Position numbers and translations under genes: made by a program. This document shows positions 49,628-57,284 of a stretch of DNA of 64,000 bases, one piece after another. Where the stretch lies: positions 62,001 through 126,000 of the forward strand of contig NZ_SDLT01000014.1 of the NCBI RefSeq assembly GCF_004522235.1, in the 5' to 3' direction. This DNA comes from Amycolatopsis nivea (GTDB lineage Bacteria; Actinomycetota; Actinomycetes; Mycobacteriales; Pseudonocardiaceae). Under the pieces are notes generated by a model. The model saw only the letters and a program-made list of their open reading frames with translations, searched no databases and was not told the origin of the DNA. Numbering within the stretch: position 1 is the first letter of the stretch; each line of letters opens with the position of its first letter.

Positions 49628-50563
49628 TTACCTCTCAGTCGTGATCGTGATCAAGTCGTCTGGCCACCCGCCGCGCTGCGAGCCGGACAGATAGGTGCGG
49701 CCGCCGACAGCGGTCACGCACCGGGTCGCCTGGGCCACCGCCCGGCGAAGGCTTTCGGACACTCCGGCCCCGGCCAGCAACGCGCCCAGGAACGCCCCGG
49801 CCAGCGCGTCACCGGCCCCGGTCGTGTCGACGGCGGTCACCTCGCCGGTCAACCGCGCGCGATGCACGACCCCGTCGCGGTCCACAGTGGACGCTCCGTG
49901 CGCGCCTTCGCTGAGGACAACGAGTTCCGCACCGAACCGGATCACCCGCTGGGCCGCTTCCCGCGGAGTGGCAGCGAGTTTGGCCGCCGAAGCGGCGTTG
50001 AGGAAGACGATGTCGCTGAGCCCGAGCAGCCGTGCGAACTCCGGCTGGCCGGGTTCGAACGCGTCCGGTTCGAGATCGACGGCGACCCGCGCCCCGCGCT
50101 CCCGGCCGAGTTCGGCGACGGCGGCCGCCCACTCGAGATCGTCGGCCAGCGGAGCCACGAGGTCCGCCCCTGCCAGGACCGACGCGTCGATCTCCTCGAT
50201 CGCCGGAATCTTGATCCCGGTGTCCGCGCCGGTCAGCGCCTTCTCGCCGCTCGCGTCGAGCTGGACGAAACACATCCAGGTCGGATGCTCGAGGTCGCGC
50301 AGCGAATGCTCGAGCGAGACGCCGAGCCCGCGGAGTTCGGCCAGCGCAGCGTCGGTGTCGGGCCCCGCCCCGGTCTTGGTGATCAGGTCGACCGCGATGC
50401 CGTGCCGCGCGGCCGCGGCGGCGAGGTTGGCGCTCATCCCGCCGCCGTACACGCCGGACAGGGAGCCGATGGCCTTGTTGTCGTTGCCCGCGATGTGCGG
50501 GACCTGGACGAAGTAGTCGATGCTCGCGTCCCCCACGACGACGAGCCGCGGCCCGGCGCTCAT
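49628..50563 (-). CDS. PfkB-family sugar/nucleoside kinase
   Basis: 311 residues. N-terminal VVGDASIDYFVQVPHIAGND and GGGMSANLAAAAARHG. C-terminal anion hole and catalytic Asp motif DTTGAGDALAGAFLGALLAG (about residues 243-262). ATP-dependent phosphorylation of ribose, a nucleoside or related sugar. ATG overlaps the gntR stop. Next to an ADP-ribosylglycohydrolase, this is the YegV/YegU-type pairing. Confidence 0.92.
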   Translation of the reverse strand: MSAGPRLVVVGDASIDYFVQVPHIAGNDNKAIGSLSGVYGGGMSANLAAAAARHGIAVDLITKTGAGPDTDAALAELRGLGVSLEHSLRDLEHPTWMCFVQLDASGEKALTGADTGIKIPAIEEIDASVLAGADLVAPLADDLEWAAAVAELGRERGARVAVDLEPDAFEPGQPEFARLLGLSDIVFLNAASAAKLAATPREAAQRVIRFGAELVVLSEGAHGASTVDRDGVVHRARLTGEVTAVDTTGAGDALAGAFLGALLAGAGVSESLRRAVAQATRCVTAVGGRTYLSGSQRGGWPDDLITITTER

Positions 50564-51279
50564 CGCTCGCTTCTGAGGTCGATGTCGAGGTGGTAGCGAT
50601 CGCCACGCAGGATGTAGCGGGTGAACTCCACCGGCCGCTGATCAGCGCCGAACGACGTGCGCTCGCGCAGCATCGCCGCGACCCCGGGCTCGACCTGGAG
50701 CCGTTCGGCCTCCGCTGCGGAGAGATTGACGGCGCTGACCCGCTCCCGCGCATGCGTGGGCTGCGCGTCGCGGCCGGAGAGGAACGCGTACAGCGAGTCC
50801 CCGGTGAACTCGGCGAAGTCGATCCCGGGCTGGGGCGCCAGATAATGGTCGAGGAAGACGAACGGATCGTCGCCGATCCAGTACCGCCGCTCGATGTGGC
50901 TCACCGTGTCGCCGGTTTCGAGGTCGAGCGCCTTGGCAACCGCTTCGGCGGCGGGTTTCTCGGCATTGCTGAGCAACTCGGGCCGGATCGCGAAACCGCG
51001 CTGCCGCAGCTCGCGCCCCAGACCGAGCATCGGGCTCATCGCCCGAATCTCGTTCGACGCGACGATGCTGCCGCGACCATGGAACCGCTCCACGAGCCCG
51101 AGCCGCTGCAACTCCTGAAAGGCGCGCCGGACGGACGTCTGGGACACCCCGTACTGCGCCCGCAACTGACTCTCCGACGGCAGCCAGTCCCCCGGCTTCA
51201 GCCTGCCGCTGAGGATGTCGCGCTGGATCTCGCTCTGAATCGTGCGATAAAGCGGCGCACGGCTGGGTCGACCGGTCAT
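50560..51279 (-). CDS. GntR/HutC-family transcriptional regulator
   Basis: 239 residues. GntR winged helix: YRTIQSEIQRDILSGRLKPGDWLPSESQL (about residues 11-39), VSQTSVRRAFQELQRLGLVERFHGRGSIV. UTRA (HutC-type) effector domain follows (ERRYWIGDDPFVFLDHYLAP, DIDLRSER end). First gene of its operon, with an ACTTAG-N4-CTAAGT palindrome 4 bp before the start. The TACACT -10 inside that palindrome is 7 nt from the ATG, so the mRNA is leaderless and autorepression is likely. Confidence 0.93.
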   Translation of the reverse strand: MTGRPSRAPLYRTIQSEIQRDILSGRLKPGDWLPSESQLRAQYGVSQTSVRRAFQELQRLGLVERFHGRGSIVASNEIRAMSPMLGLGRELRQRGFAIRPELLSNAEKPAAEAVAKALDLETGDTVSHIERRYWIGDDPFVFLDHYLAPQPGIDFAEFTGDSLYAFLSGRDAQPTHARERVSAVNLSAAEAERLQVEPGVAAMLRERTSFGADQRPVEFTRYILRGDRYHLDIDLRSER

Positions 51280-51282
51280 GCA

Positions 51283-51298
51283 ACTTAGTGTACTAAGT
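51283..51298. promoter_or_regulatory. GntR operator overlapping its -10
   Basis: ACTTAG-TGTA-CTAAGT: perfect 6-bp arms around a 4-bp centre, with the -10 box (TACACT on the minus strand) inside. Confidence 0.7.
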
Positions 51299-51344
51299 GT
51301 GTCAACTAGGCTCCCGCTTCACCCGAGGCACCCAGGCCCCGACG

Positions 51345-51397
51345 TCCGTGAAGGGCTCCTTGAGGGAATCTGATTCCCTCAAGGAGCCCTTCACGGA
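51345..51397. repeat. 53-bp intergenic palindrome, copy 2
   Basis: Same element as 46158-46210 with a perfect 24-bp stem and the same TCTGA loop. The two copies differ at one base. Lies between the divergent gntR and XRE-cupin genes. Confidence 0.9.
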
Positions 51398-51499
51398 TCT
51401 CTGCCCCAGCCGCGGGCGCTACCCGCGATTCCCGCGCGCTTTCCCTTGCACATCGCCCCGTTCCCCTCCAGCGTCCACTTCGGAACACCCCCGCTCCGG

Positions 51500-51512
51500 T
51501 ATAGTCGGGCCA
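51500..51512 (+). promoter_or_regulatory. Leaderless -10 of the XRE-cupin gene
   Basis: TATAGT at 51500-51505, 7 nt before the ATG, without a ribosome-binding site. Confidence 0.5.
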
Positions 51513-52097
51513 ATGCGAACCCCTCCCTCCCCCGATTCCGGCGCTGCGCCCGATCCCGCGCAGCTGCTCGGGGCAAGGGTGCGCGAGCTGCGGCGCGGCC
51601 GAGGGCTCACCCTGAAGCAGGTCGGCGAGGTTTCCCGTCTCTCGCACGCTTTTCTCAGCCAGTTCGAGCGCGGGCTGGCCGCCGCGAGCGTCAGCACCTT
51701 GCAGCGGATCGCGGTCGCGCTGGACACCACGGTGTCGGCACTCCTCGCGGGTCCCGCCGAGCAGGGCGTGGGATTGCTGCGCGCCGACGAGGGAATGGTG
51801 ATGCCGGGGGCCGAAATCCCGACCGGGTCCACGGCGCGGGCGTTGTCCAGGGCGGGGTTTCCGGTGCAGCCCATCGAATACACCGGCGGGCCGGCGGAGT
51901 TCGGCGAGTATTTCGAGCACGTCGGGCAGGAGATGCTCTACGTCGTCACCGGGCGGATCGAGCTGGATTTCGCCGACGGGCGACGCGAGCAGCTGGGCGA
52001 GGCGGACGTGGCCACCTATCCCGGGTCGCGGCCGCATCGCTGGCGCAGGCTGGGCGACGAACCGGTCCGGGTCCTGCTGATCAACGCCGGGGAATGA
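51513..52097 (+). CDS. XRE-cupin transcriptional regulator
   Basis: 194 residues. N-terminal Cro/CI helix-turn-helix (about residues 18-72: LGARVRELRRGRGLTLKQVG, LSHAFLSQFERGLAAASVS). C-terminal single cupin (GEYFEHVGQEMLYVVTGRIELDF, SRPHRWRRLGDEPVRVLLI). Regulators of this build sense small ligands in the cupin pocket and often control amino-acid, polyamine or nucleobase catabolism. It sits next to the LLM/NCS1 catabolic locus, convergent with the LLM gene, and is a candidate controller of it. Confidence 0.9.
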   Translation: MRTPPSPDSGAAPDPAQLLGARVRELRRGRGLTLKQVGEVSRLSHAFLSQFERGLAAASVSTLQRIAVALDTTVSALLAGPAEQGVGLLRADEGMVMPGAEIPTGSTARALSRAGFPVQPIEYTGGPAEFGEYFEHVGQEMLYVVTGRIELDFADGRREQLGEADVATYPGSRPHRWRRLGDEPVRVLLINAGE

Positions 52098-52139
52098 CCG
52101 CGCGGCCGGGAGAAGCCGCGCGGTCCGGAAAAGCCAGGC

Positions 52140-53306
52140 TCAGCGCAGCAGCGGCACGACCTGCTCGCTGAAGCGCCGCATCTGCTCGGCGGCCATGTCG
52201 TAGGTGTGCCCGGGGAAATGCGGGAACACCACGAGCTGTTCGAGGCCGAGCGTGTCTTTGTGGTGCTGCACGATCTCCGCGACCTCTTCCGGCGTGCCGA
52301 CCGCCCAGCACTTCTGCCGCGTGGACTGCTCCAGCGTCGGCACCAGCCCGGCCGGGGCCCGGTTGCCGTCGTCGCCGCGGTAGCCGCTGCTCCAGCCGAA
52401 CGGGGCGAGCAGGTTCCAGAACTCGTCGTGCCCGATCCGCCCGGTGCGCCAGGCCTCCTCGTGGGTGTCGGCGATGTGCACCGGCAGCACCAGAATGCGG
52501 TTCTGCCCCGGGGCCAGCCGGGTGCCGTGGCGCTGTTCGTACAGCTCGGCGTAGCGCTCCCACTGCTCGCGGATGTATCCGTGGTACTGGTTCCACCAGA
52601 CACAGCCGTGGCCCACCTCGGCCGCGTAGTCCAAAGTGGGCGGACTGGTGACCGCCTGCCAGATCTCGACGGGATGCAGCGGACCCGGCACCAGCGTCAG
52701 GGTGTCCGCGTCGTGGTCGGGGTCGCGGTTGTCCGGCGGCGGCAGTTCGAAGAACTTCCCGTTGTACGAGAAGGTTTCCTGGCTCAACGCGGTGCGCACG
52801 ATGTCCATGTACTCGGCGAACACCTCGCGGTTGTGCGCGTCGATGACCTTGCGTTCCTCGCTGGACGTCATCACGCCGATGTCCGCCTGATGCGCGGTGA
52901 GGCTGCGCAATTCGCGCGACACCGTGCCCCGCCCGACGCCGAGCACCGCCCGTCCGCCGGAGAGGTTGAGCAGGCTGCTGAAATCCTCGGCCAGCCGCAG
53001 CGGATTCCACTGCGGAACGATGCTGAACATCGACCCCAGCCGGATCCGCGACGTCCGCGCGGCCAGATGCGCTTCGAGCAGCATCGCGTTGGGCACGACC
53101 TCGTAGCCCTCGTGCTGGAAATGGTGCTCGGCCAGCCAATAGCTGTCGTATCCCAGCTCCTCGGCCAGCTCGCCCATCCCGACCAGCCGCTCGTGCGCGT
53201 GCCACACCTGCTCGCGGGTGGCGCGGCGGCGCGCGGCGGGCACCGGGTTCCCGGCCAGCACGTCCGGCATCTCGACCGAGCCGAAGAAAAACACTCCGTG
53301 CCGCAC
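52140..53306 (-). CDS. LLM-class flavin-dependent monooxygenase
   Basis: 388 residues. GTG 53306 with GGAGGCG upstream is preferred; earlier in-frame codons cross the promoter repeat. Bacterial-luciferase-like marks: AEELGYDSYWLAEHHFQHEG (about residues 49-68), SRIRLGSMFSIVPQWNPLRLAEDFSSL and GGRAVLGVGRGT. Probably uses FMNH2 from the reductase encoded in the divergent operon to oxygenate a heterocycle, comparable in role to RutA. Confidence 0.88.
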   Translation of the reverse strand: MRHGVFFFGSVEMPDVLAGNPVPAARRRATREQVWHAHERLVGMGELAEELGYDSYWLAEHHFQHEGYEVVPNAMLLEAHLAARTSRIRLGSMFSIVPQWNPLRLAEDFSSLLNLSGGRAVLGVGRGTVSRELRSLTAHQADIGVMTSSEERKVIDAHNREVFAEYMDIVRTALSQETFSYNGKFFELPPPDNRDPDHDADTLTLVPGPLHPVEIWQAVTSPPTLDYAAEVGHGCVWWNQYHGYIREQWERYAELYEQRHGTRLAPGQNRILVLPVHIADTHEEAWRTGRIGHDEFWNLLAPFGWSSGYRGDDGNRAPAGLVPTLEQSTRQKCWAVGTPEEVAEIVQHHKDTLGLEQLVVFPHFPGHTYDMAAEQMRRFSEQVVPLLR

Positions 53307-53349
53307 AGCGCCTCCATCCCGCCCCGGCTCGGCCGGGTCGTCCGCAAAA

Positions 53350-53368
53350 ATGTAAGTAATATCAACAC
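53350..53368. promoter_or_regulatory. Divergent-promoter element, copy 1
   Basis: ATGTAAGTAATATCAACAC. Shares 14 of 19 bases, including the block ATATCAACAC, with the element at 53450, exactly 100 bp away in the same orientation. Near the LLM gene start. Confidence 0.55.
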
Positions 53369-53449
53369 TGTGCGGCGCGACCTGCGGAGTGTCAAGCCCC
53401 AAGCAGCCTCTTGACATCTCGGGAAGCCGCAGCGCAGGCTGTGGCATCC

Positions 53450-53468
53450 GTGTTACCTATATCAACAC
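53450..53468. promoter_or_regulatory. Divergent-promoter element, copy 2
   Basis: GTGTTACCTATATCAACAC, with GTGTT/AACAC arms that make it an imperfect inverted repeat. It ends 34 bp before the permease start. Confidence 0.55.
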
Positions 53469-53502
53469 TTCCGCCGCAGGGGGCTCTTCCGCTGGAGGAC
53501 AG

Positions 53503-54870
53503 ATGGTCAAAGACGCCCAGGCAGTCCGCCCACCCGCCGTGTCCGTCGAGCACCACGGCATCGAAAGGATTCCCGACGACCAGCGCCACGGTTCGCCGCG
53601 CTCCGCCTTTTCCCTGTGGTTCGCGGGGAATCTGCAGTACTCGGCGCTCGCGGTCGGCGCCATTCCCACCGCGTTCCTCGGCCTCGAGTTCGGCGAAGCC
53701 GTCCTCTCGCTGGCCATCGGCATCCTGATCGGCAGCGTGCTGCTGGGCTTCGCCGCGTCGATGGGACCGCGCGCCGGCGTGCCGCAGATGATCCAGTCGC
53801 GGATTCCGTTCGGCTACTACGGCAATTTCCTGCCGGTACTGCTCCTGTGCCTGACCGGCCTCGGCTACTTCGCGGTCAACACCGTGCTCGGCGCCTACAT
53901 CGTCCGCGAGCTGTTCGGGCTGCCGTTCCTGGTTTCGCTCGTCGCGGTGGCGGCGGTGCAGATCGTCATCGCGATCGTCGGGCACGATCTGGTGCACCAG
54001 GCCGAACGCTTCCTCGCGATCGTCGCGTCCGTGCTCTTCGTGATCCTCACCTGGTACGGCCTGGCGAAAGGCGATCTCGCCGCGTCCGGCGACGTCCTGC
54101 ACCGCGGCGCGGGCGGGGTCGCCGGAGGCATGCTGACCACCGTCGCGCTCGCTTCGACCCGGACGTTCGGCTGGTCGATCGGCGGCTCGGACTACACGCG
54201 TTACCTGCCGCGCGACACGTCCCGGCGGCGCGTGCTGCTCGCGGCGTTCTCCGGCGCGTCGCTGGCCGGGCTGTGGATGGCGGTCGTCGGAGCGGCAATC
54301 GGCACCGTGATCACTGTGGACAGTCCGACCGACCTGGTGGCGAAGCTGATCCCGGCCGGCCTCGCCGCCGTGATCCTGGTGGCGCTGCTCGCGGCTTCGA
54401 TCTCCGGCAGCGTCCTGGACATCTACACCGCTTCGCTCGGCCTGCTGATGGTCGGCGCGAAGGTGCGCCGCTGGGTCTCCGCGATCATCATCGGCGTGCT
54501 GGGCACCGCGGTCGGTTTCATCGCCGGGCACAACGCCGGATCCGTCTTCGGCACCTTCCAGAATTTCCTGTTCCTGATGGGTTACTGGATCGGCCCCTGG
54601 CTCGGGATCGTCGTCGTGGACGCAGTGGTCTTCGGCCGCCAGGAGATCGATCCGCAACGGTATTTCGACCGCACCCGGCGGTTCCGCCCCGGCCTGGCGG
54701 CGTTCGTGATCGCCATCGCGGTCTCCGTGCCGTTCATGGACCAAAGCCTTTACACCGGCGTTTTCGCGGCCCGCTTCCCGCAGTTCGGCGACCTCACCCC
54801 GTGGGTCGCGGGCGCGGTCGCCGCCGTGGCCTACTACCTCATCCGACGCTACCGGAAGGCCGACGAGTGA
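53503..54870 (+). CDS. NCS1-family purine/cytosine-type permease
   Basis: 455 residues, about 12 membrane segments, with GGAGGAC before ATG 53503. Marks: ERIPDDQRHGSPRSAFSLWFAGNLQYS (about residues 21-47), GPRAGVPQMIQSRIPFGYYGN (about 88-108), STRTFGWSIGGSDYTRYLPRD. NCS1 permeases import nucleobases, hydantoins, allantoin or thiamine-like heterocycles. First gene of a five-gene operon; its stop overlaps the ridA start. It defines the likely substrate class as a nitrogen heterocycle. Confidence 0.92.
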   Translation: MVKDAQAVRPPAVSVEHHGIERIPDDQRHGSPRSAFSLWFAGNLQYSALAVGAIPTAFLGLEFGEAVLSLAIGILIGSVLLGFAASMGPRAGVPQMIQSRIPFGYYGNFLPVLLLCLTGLGYFAVNTVLGAYIVRELFGLPFLVSLVAVAAVQIVIAIVGHDLVHQAERFLAIVASVLFVILTWYGLAKGDLAASGDVLHRGAGGVAGGMLTTVALASTRTFGWSIGGSDYTRYLPRDTSRRRVLLAAFSGASLAGLWMAVVGAAIGTVITVDSPTDLVAKLIPAGLAAVILVALLAASISGSVLDIYTASLGLLMVGAKVRRWVSAIIIGVLGTAVGFIAGHNAGSVFGTFQNFLFLMGYWIGPWLGIVVVDAVVFGRQEIDPQRYFDRTRRFRPGLAAFVIAIAVSVPFMDQSLYTGVFAARFPQFGDLTPWVAGAVAAVAYYLIRRYRKADE

Positions 54871-55274
54871 CGAAACAAGCGCTTGGCCCCTTGAAATACG
54901 GCACCACGGTCATGCCCTGGGGCAGAGGAGCCGCGGCGGGCGGCTTCGTCTTCCTCAGCGGAATCGACGGCGTCACCGACGAGCACGGCCGGCCCGCCCA
55001 CGGCGTCGCCGCGCAGACCCTGGTCACGCTCAACCGGGTGCACCGGCTGCTCGCCGACGCGGGCGCGGAGTTCGAGGACATCGTGCAATTCGACCAGTTC
55101 CTCGCCGATCCCGCCGACCGAACGGAGTACATGCGGGTGCGCGACGAATGGCTGGCCGAGCACGCGCCGAAGCTACTGTCCGAGCGTTCGTACGCGTCGC
55201 TGCTGATCTATCCCCCGCTGGCCACCCCCGAGATGCGGGTGGAAATCCGGGTCGTCGCCTATCTGGGCGCTTGA
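54867..55274 (+). CDS. RidA-family (YjgF/UK114) protein
   Basis: 135 residues. GTG start in a GTGA overlap. AAGGFVFLSGIDGVTDEHGR (about residues 23-42), the LLADAGAEFEDIVQFDQFLAD segment and the conserved arginine in PEMRVEIRVVAYL. RidA hydrolyses enamine/imine intermediates, and RutC in the Rut pathway is the nearest functional precedent. It likely handles a reactive amino-acrylate-type product here. Confidence 0.9.
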   Translation: MTKQALGPLKYGTTVMPWGRGAAAGGFVFLSGIDGVTDEHGRPAHGVAAQTLVTLNRVHRLLADAGAEFEDIVQFDQFLADPADRTEYMRVRDEWLAEHAPKLLSERSYASLLIYPPLATPEMRVEIRVVAYLGA

Positions 55275-55286
55275 AGGAGATTCCCT

Positions 55287-56063
55287 ATGGCTTCACGGTT
55301 TTTCGCCGAGCTTCGCGCGTCGCAGGTCAAGGCTGCCTGCGGCCCGTCCTCGGTCGCGGTGCTGCCCGTCGGCGCCATCGAACAGCACGGCCCGCACCTC
55401 CCGCTGGCCACCGACGCGCTCGTCGCCGAAGCTGTGTCGAAGGAAGTCGTTGCCACGCACGACGAAGACCTCTGGTTGCTGCCGACGCTCAGCTACGGCC
55501 GCTCCGTCGAACACACCTGGGCGGCGGGTACCCTGTCTCTGTCCACGGCGACCTTCGCCGCGGTACTCGACGACATCGGACGTTCGGTCGCCGCCGCGGG
55601 CATCCGCCGGATCGTCCTGGTGAACGGCCACGGCGGGAACGTGTCCGAAATCCAAACCGCGCTGCGCGATCTGCGCTTGGCCTACGACCTGCTGACTTTC
55701 AGTATCAACGTCTTCCTCCCCGAGGAGCACGACCCGGCTTGGGCCGCGAGCGAAACCGGTCTCGGAATCCACGGCGGGGCCGCGGAAACGTCCCTGATGC
55801 TGCACCTGCGCCCCGACCTGGTCGACCTGTCCGCGGCGGAACGGCGGATCCCCGCGCAGATGGCCGACAACGTCCACACCCGCTTCGGCGGCAGTGTCGC
55901 TTTCGGCTGGCTGGCCAACGATTTCGGCCCCGAGGGCTACCTCGGCGACCCGACCCTGGCCAGCGCCGAAGCGGGCGCGAGCGGGTTCAAGTCGATGGTC
56001 GCCACCTTGGGCGACCAGCTCGCGGAAGTCGCCCGCTTCGATTTCCCCGACTCCGCCCGATGA
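55287..56063 (+). CDS. Creatininase-family amidohydrolase
   Basis: 258 residues. All family metal-binding positions can be seen: GAIEQHGPHLPLATD (about residues 30-44: Glu, His, Asp), NGHGGN (about 113-118) and HGGAAETSLML (Glu). Members open creatinine, FAPy (ArfB) and related amide rings or process peptides (MftE). Here it may open or trim the ring after oxygenation. GAAGGAG lies before the ATG, 12 bp past the ridA stop. Confidence 0.92.
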   Translation: MASRFFAELRASQVKAACGPSSVAVLPVGAIEQHGPHLPLATDALVAEAVSKEVVATHDEDLWLLPTLSYGRSVEHTWAAGTLSLSTATFAAVLDDIGRSVAAAGIRRIVLVNGHGGNVSEIQTALRDLRLAYDLLTFSINVFLPEEHDPAWAASETGLGIHGGAAETSLMLHLRPDLVDLSAAERRIPAQMADNVHTRFGGSVAFGWLANDFGPEGYLGDPTLASAEAGASGFKSMVATLGDQLAEVARFDFPDSAR

Positions 56064-56097
56064 CTCAGCCCCTCTCGCCGCAGGAAGCCGGTTCGCC

Positions 56098-56670
56098 ATG
56101 CATACACCCCTGATCGTCGGCATCGGCGGCACTGTCCGCCCCGATTCCTCCTCCGAACGAGCCCTCCGCACAGTGCTCGACCACGTGCGGGCACACGGGG
56201 CCCGCACCGAACTGTTCACCGCGCGCGATCTCGATTTCGCCATGTACGAACCGGATCTCGCGCACCGCTCTCCGTCGGCGACCGCGTTCCTGGACGCCGT
56301 CCGCCGCGCCGACGGCGTGCTGATTTCGACGCCCGGATACCACGGCGGACTGTCCGGCCTGCTCAAGAACGCGCTGGACTACCTCCAGGACCTCGCCGAC
56401 GACGAGCGCCCCTACCTGCATGGACGCGCCGTCGGCTGCATCGTCAGCGCGTACGGGCCGCAAGCCGGGGTCACGACGTTGACGTCGCTGCGCTCGACCG
56501 TGCACGCCCTGCGCGGCTGGCCGACCCCGCTCGGTGTCGTGGTCGACTCGACCGCCCAGCCGTTCGCCGCCGACGGCCGCGTCGCCGACCGGAAACTCGC
56601 CGCCCAGCTCGCGACCGTCGCCGAGCAGGTGGCCCGGTTCGCGACCGCAGAGATCCGGACGGTCGCATGA
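56098..56670 (+). CDS. NADPH-dependent FMN reductase
   Basis: 190 residues of flavodoxin-like fold: IVGIGGTVRPDSSSERALRTVL (about residues 6-27, phosphate-binding loop), then ISTPGYHGGLSGLLKNALDYL (about 76-96), the signature of this reductase family, and IVSAYGPQAGVTTLTSLRSTV. It most likely supplies FMNH2 to the LLM monooxygenase encoded across the promoter. The stop overlaps the next start (ATGA). Confidence 0.92.
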   Translation: MHTPLIVGIGGTVRPDSSSERALRTVLDHVRAHGARTELFTARDLDFAMYEPDLAHRSPSATAFLDAVRRADGVLISTPGYHGGLSGLLKNALDYLQDLADDERPYLHGRAVGCIVSAYGPQAGVTTLTSLRSTVHALRGWPTPLGVVVDSTAQPFAADGRVADRKLAAQLATVAEQVARFATAEIRTVA

Positions 56671-57284
56671 CGCTCTCGCTCGACGCACGCCCCGTCGACG
56701 CCGCCCTCGACGCTCTCTCGGCCGGACAGCCGATCGTGCTCACCACCCCCGGCGACGCGGCCCTCGTCCTGCCCGCGGCGGAGGCCTCCACGAGGATGCT
56801 GGCGTTCGTCATCCGGCACTCGTCCGGACTGGTCGGCGTCGCCCTGCCCGGCGACCGGTGCGACGCACTCGAACTGCCGCCGATGCGACCGACCTTCCGC
56901 CACGACGGCGGCCCTGGCTGGTGCGTCGCGGTCGACGCCGCGACGGGCGTCACCACGGGGATTTCCGCGGCCGATCGGGCCGAGACGATCCGCCGCCTCG
57001 CCGACCGCACCACCCGGCCGGACGACCTCAACCGACCCGGGCACGTGCTGCCGTACGCCACCCGTCCGCACGGGGTTTTCGGCATCCCCGAAGCGGGGGT
57101 CGACCTGTGCCAGCGAGCCGGACTGCCCGCTGCGGCCGCTTTTGCCGCGCTGGTCAGCCCGGAAGATCCGACGCGGATGGCTGGGGCGGAGGAGGCAGTT
57201 GTCTTCGCCGCGGCGCACGGGTTGGCGGTGCTTGGTTCGGCCGATGTTCTCGGGAATGGCTCGGGCGATCTCCGATACGGATGA
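56667..57284 (+). CDS. RibB-like (DHBP synthase fold) protein without catalytic residues
   Basis: 205 residues aligning with RibB over its full length: VDAALDALSAGQPIVL, the phosphate loop ATGVTTGISAADRAETI (about residues 92-108), DLNRPGHVLPYA and EAGVDLCQRAGLPAAA. The RibB metal/catalytic segment (DDEDRENEGD) is here a neutral stretch, TTPGDAALVLP. The metal-binding His of GHTEA is replaced (GIPEA), and the C-terminal CE catalytic Glu is absent. It should not make dihydroxybutanone phosphate. It may bind a phosphorylated pentose or flavin-like ligand, or catalyse something new. Last gene of the permease operon. Confidence 0.8.
   Translation: MTLSLDARPVDAALDALSAGQPIVLTTPGDAALVLPAAEASTRMLAFVIRHSSGLVGVALPGDRCDALELPPMRPTFRHDGGPGWCVAVDAATGVTTGISAADRAETIRRLADRTTRPDDLNRPGHVLPYATRPHGVFGIPEAGVDLCQRAGLPAAAAFAALVSPEDPTRMAGAEEAVVFAAAHGLAVLGSADVLGNGSGDLRYG

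Noticed and set aside
46761..49694. A 977-codon plus-strand frame opposite the symporter and glycohydrolase genes
   Set aside because: Antisense to two genes with complete motif sets; no independent evidence of coding.
52140..57284. Riboflavin biosynthesis or riboflavin catabolism locus
   Set aside because: The only riboflavin-like gene is a RibB homologue lacking its active site; no RibA, RibD, RibE/H or riboflavin kinase gene is present.
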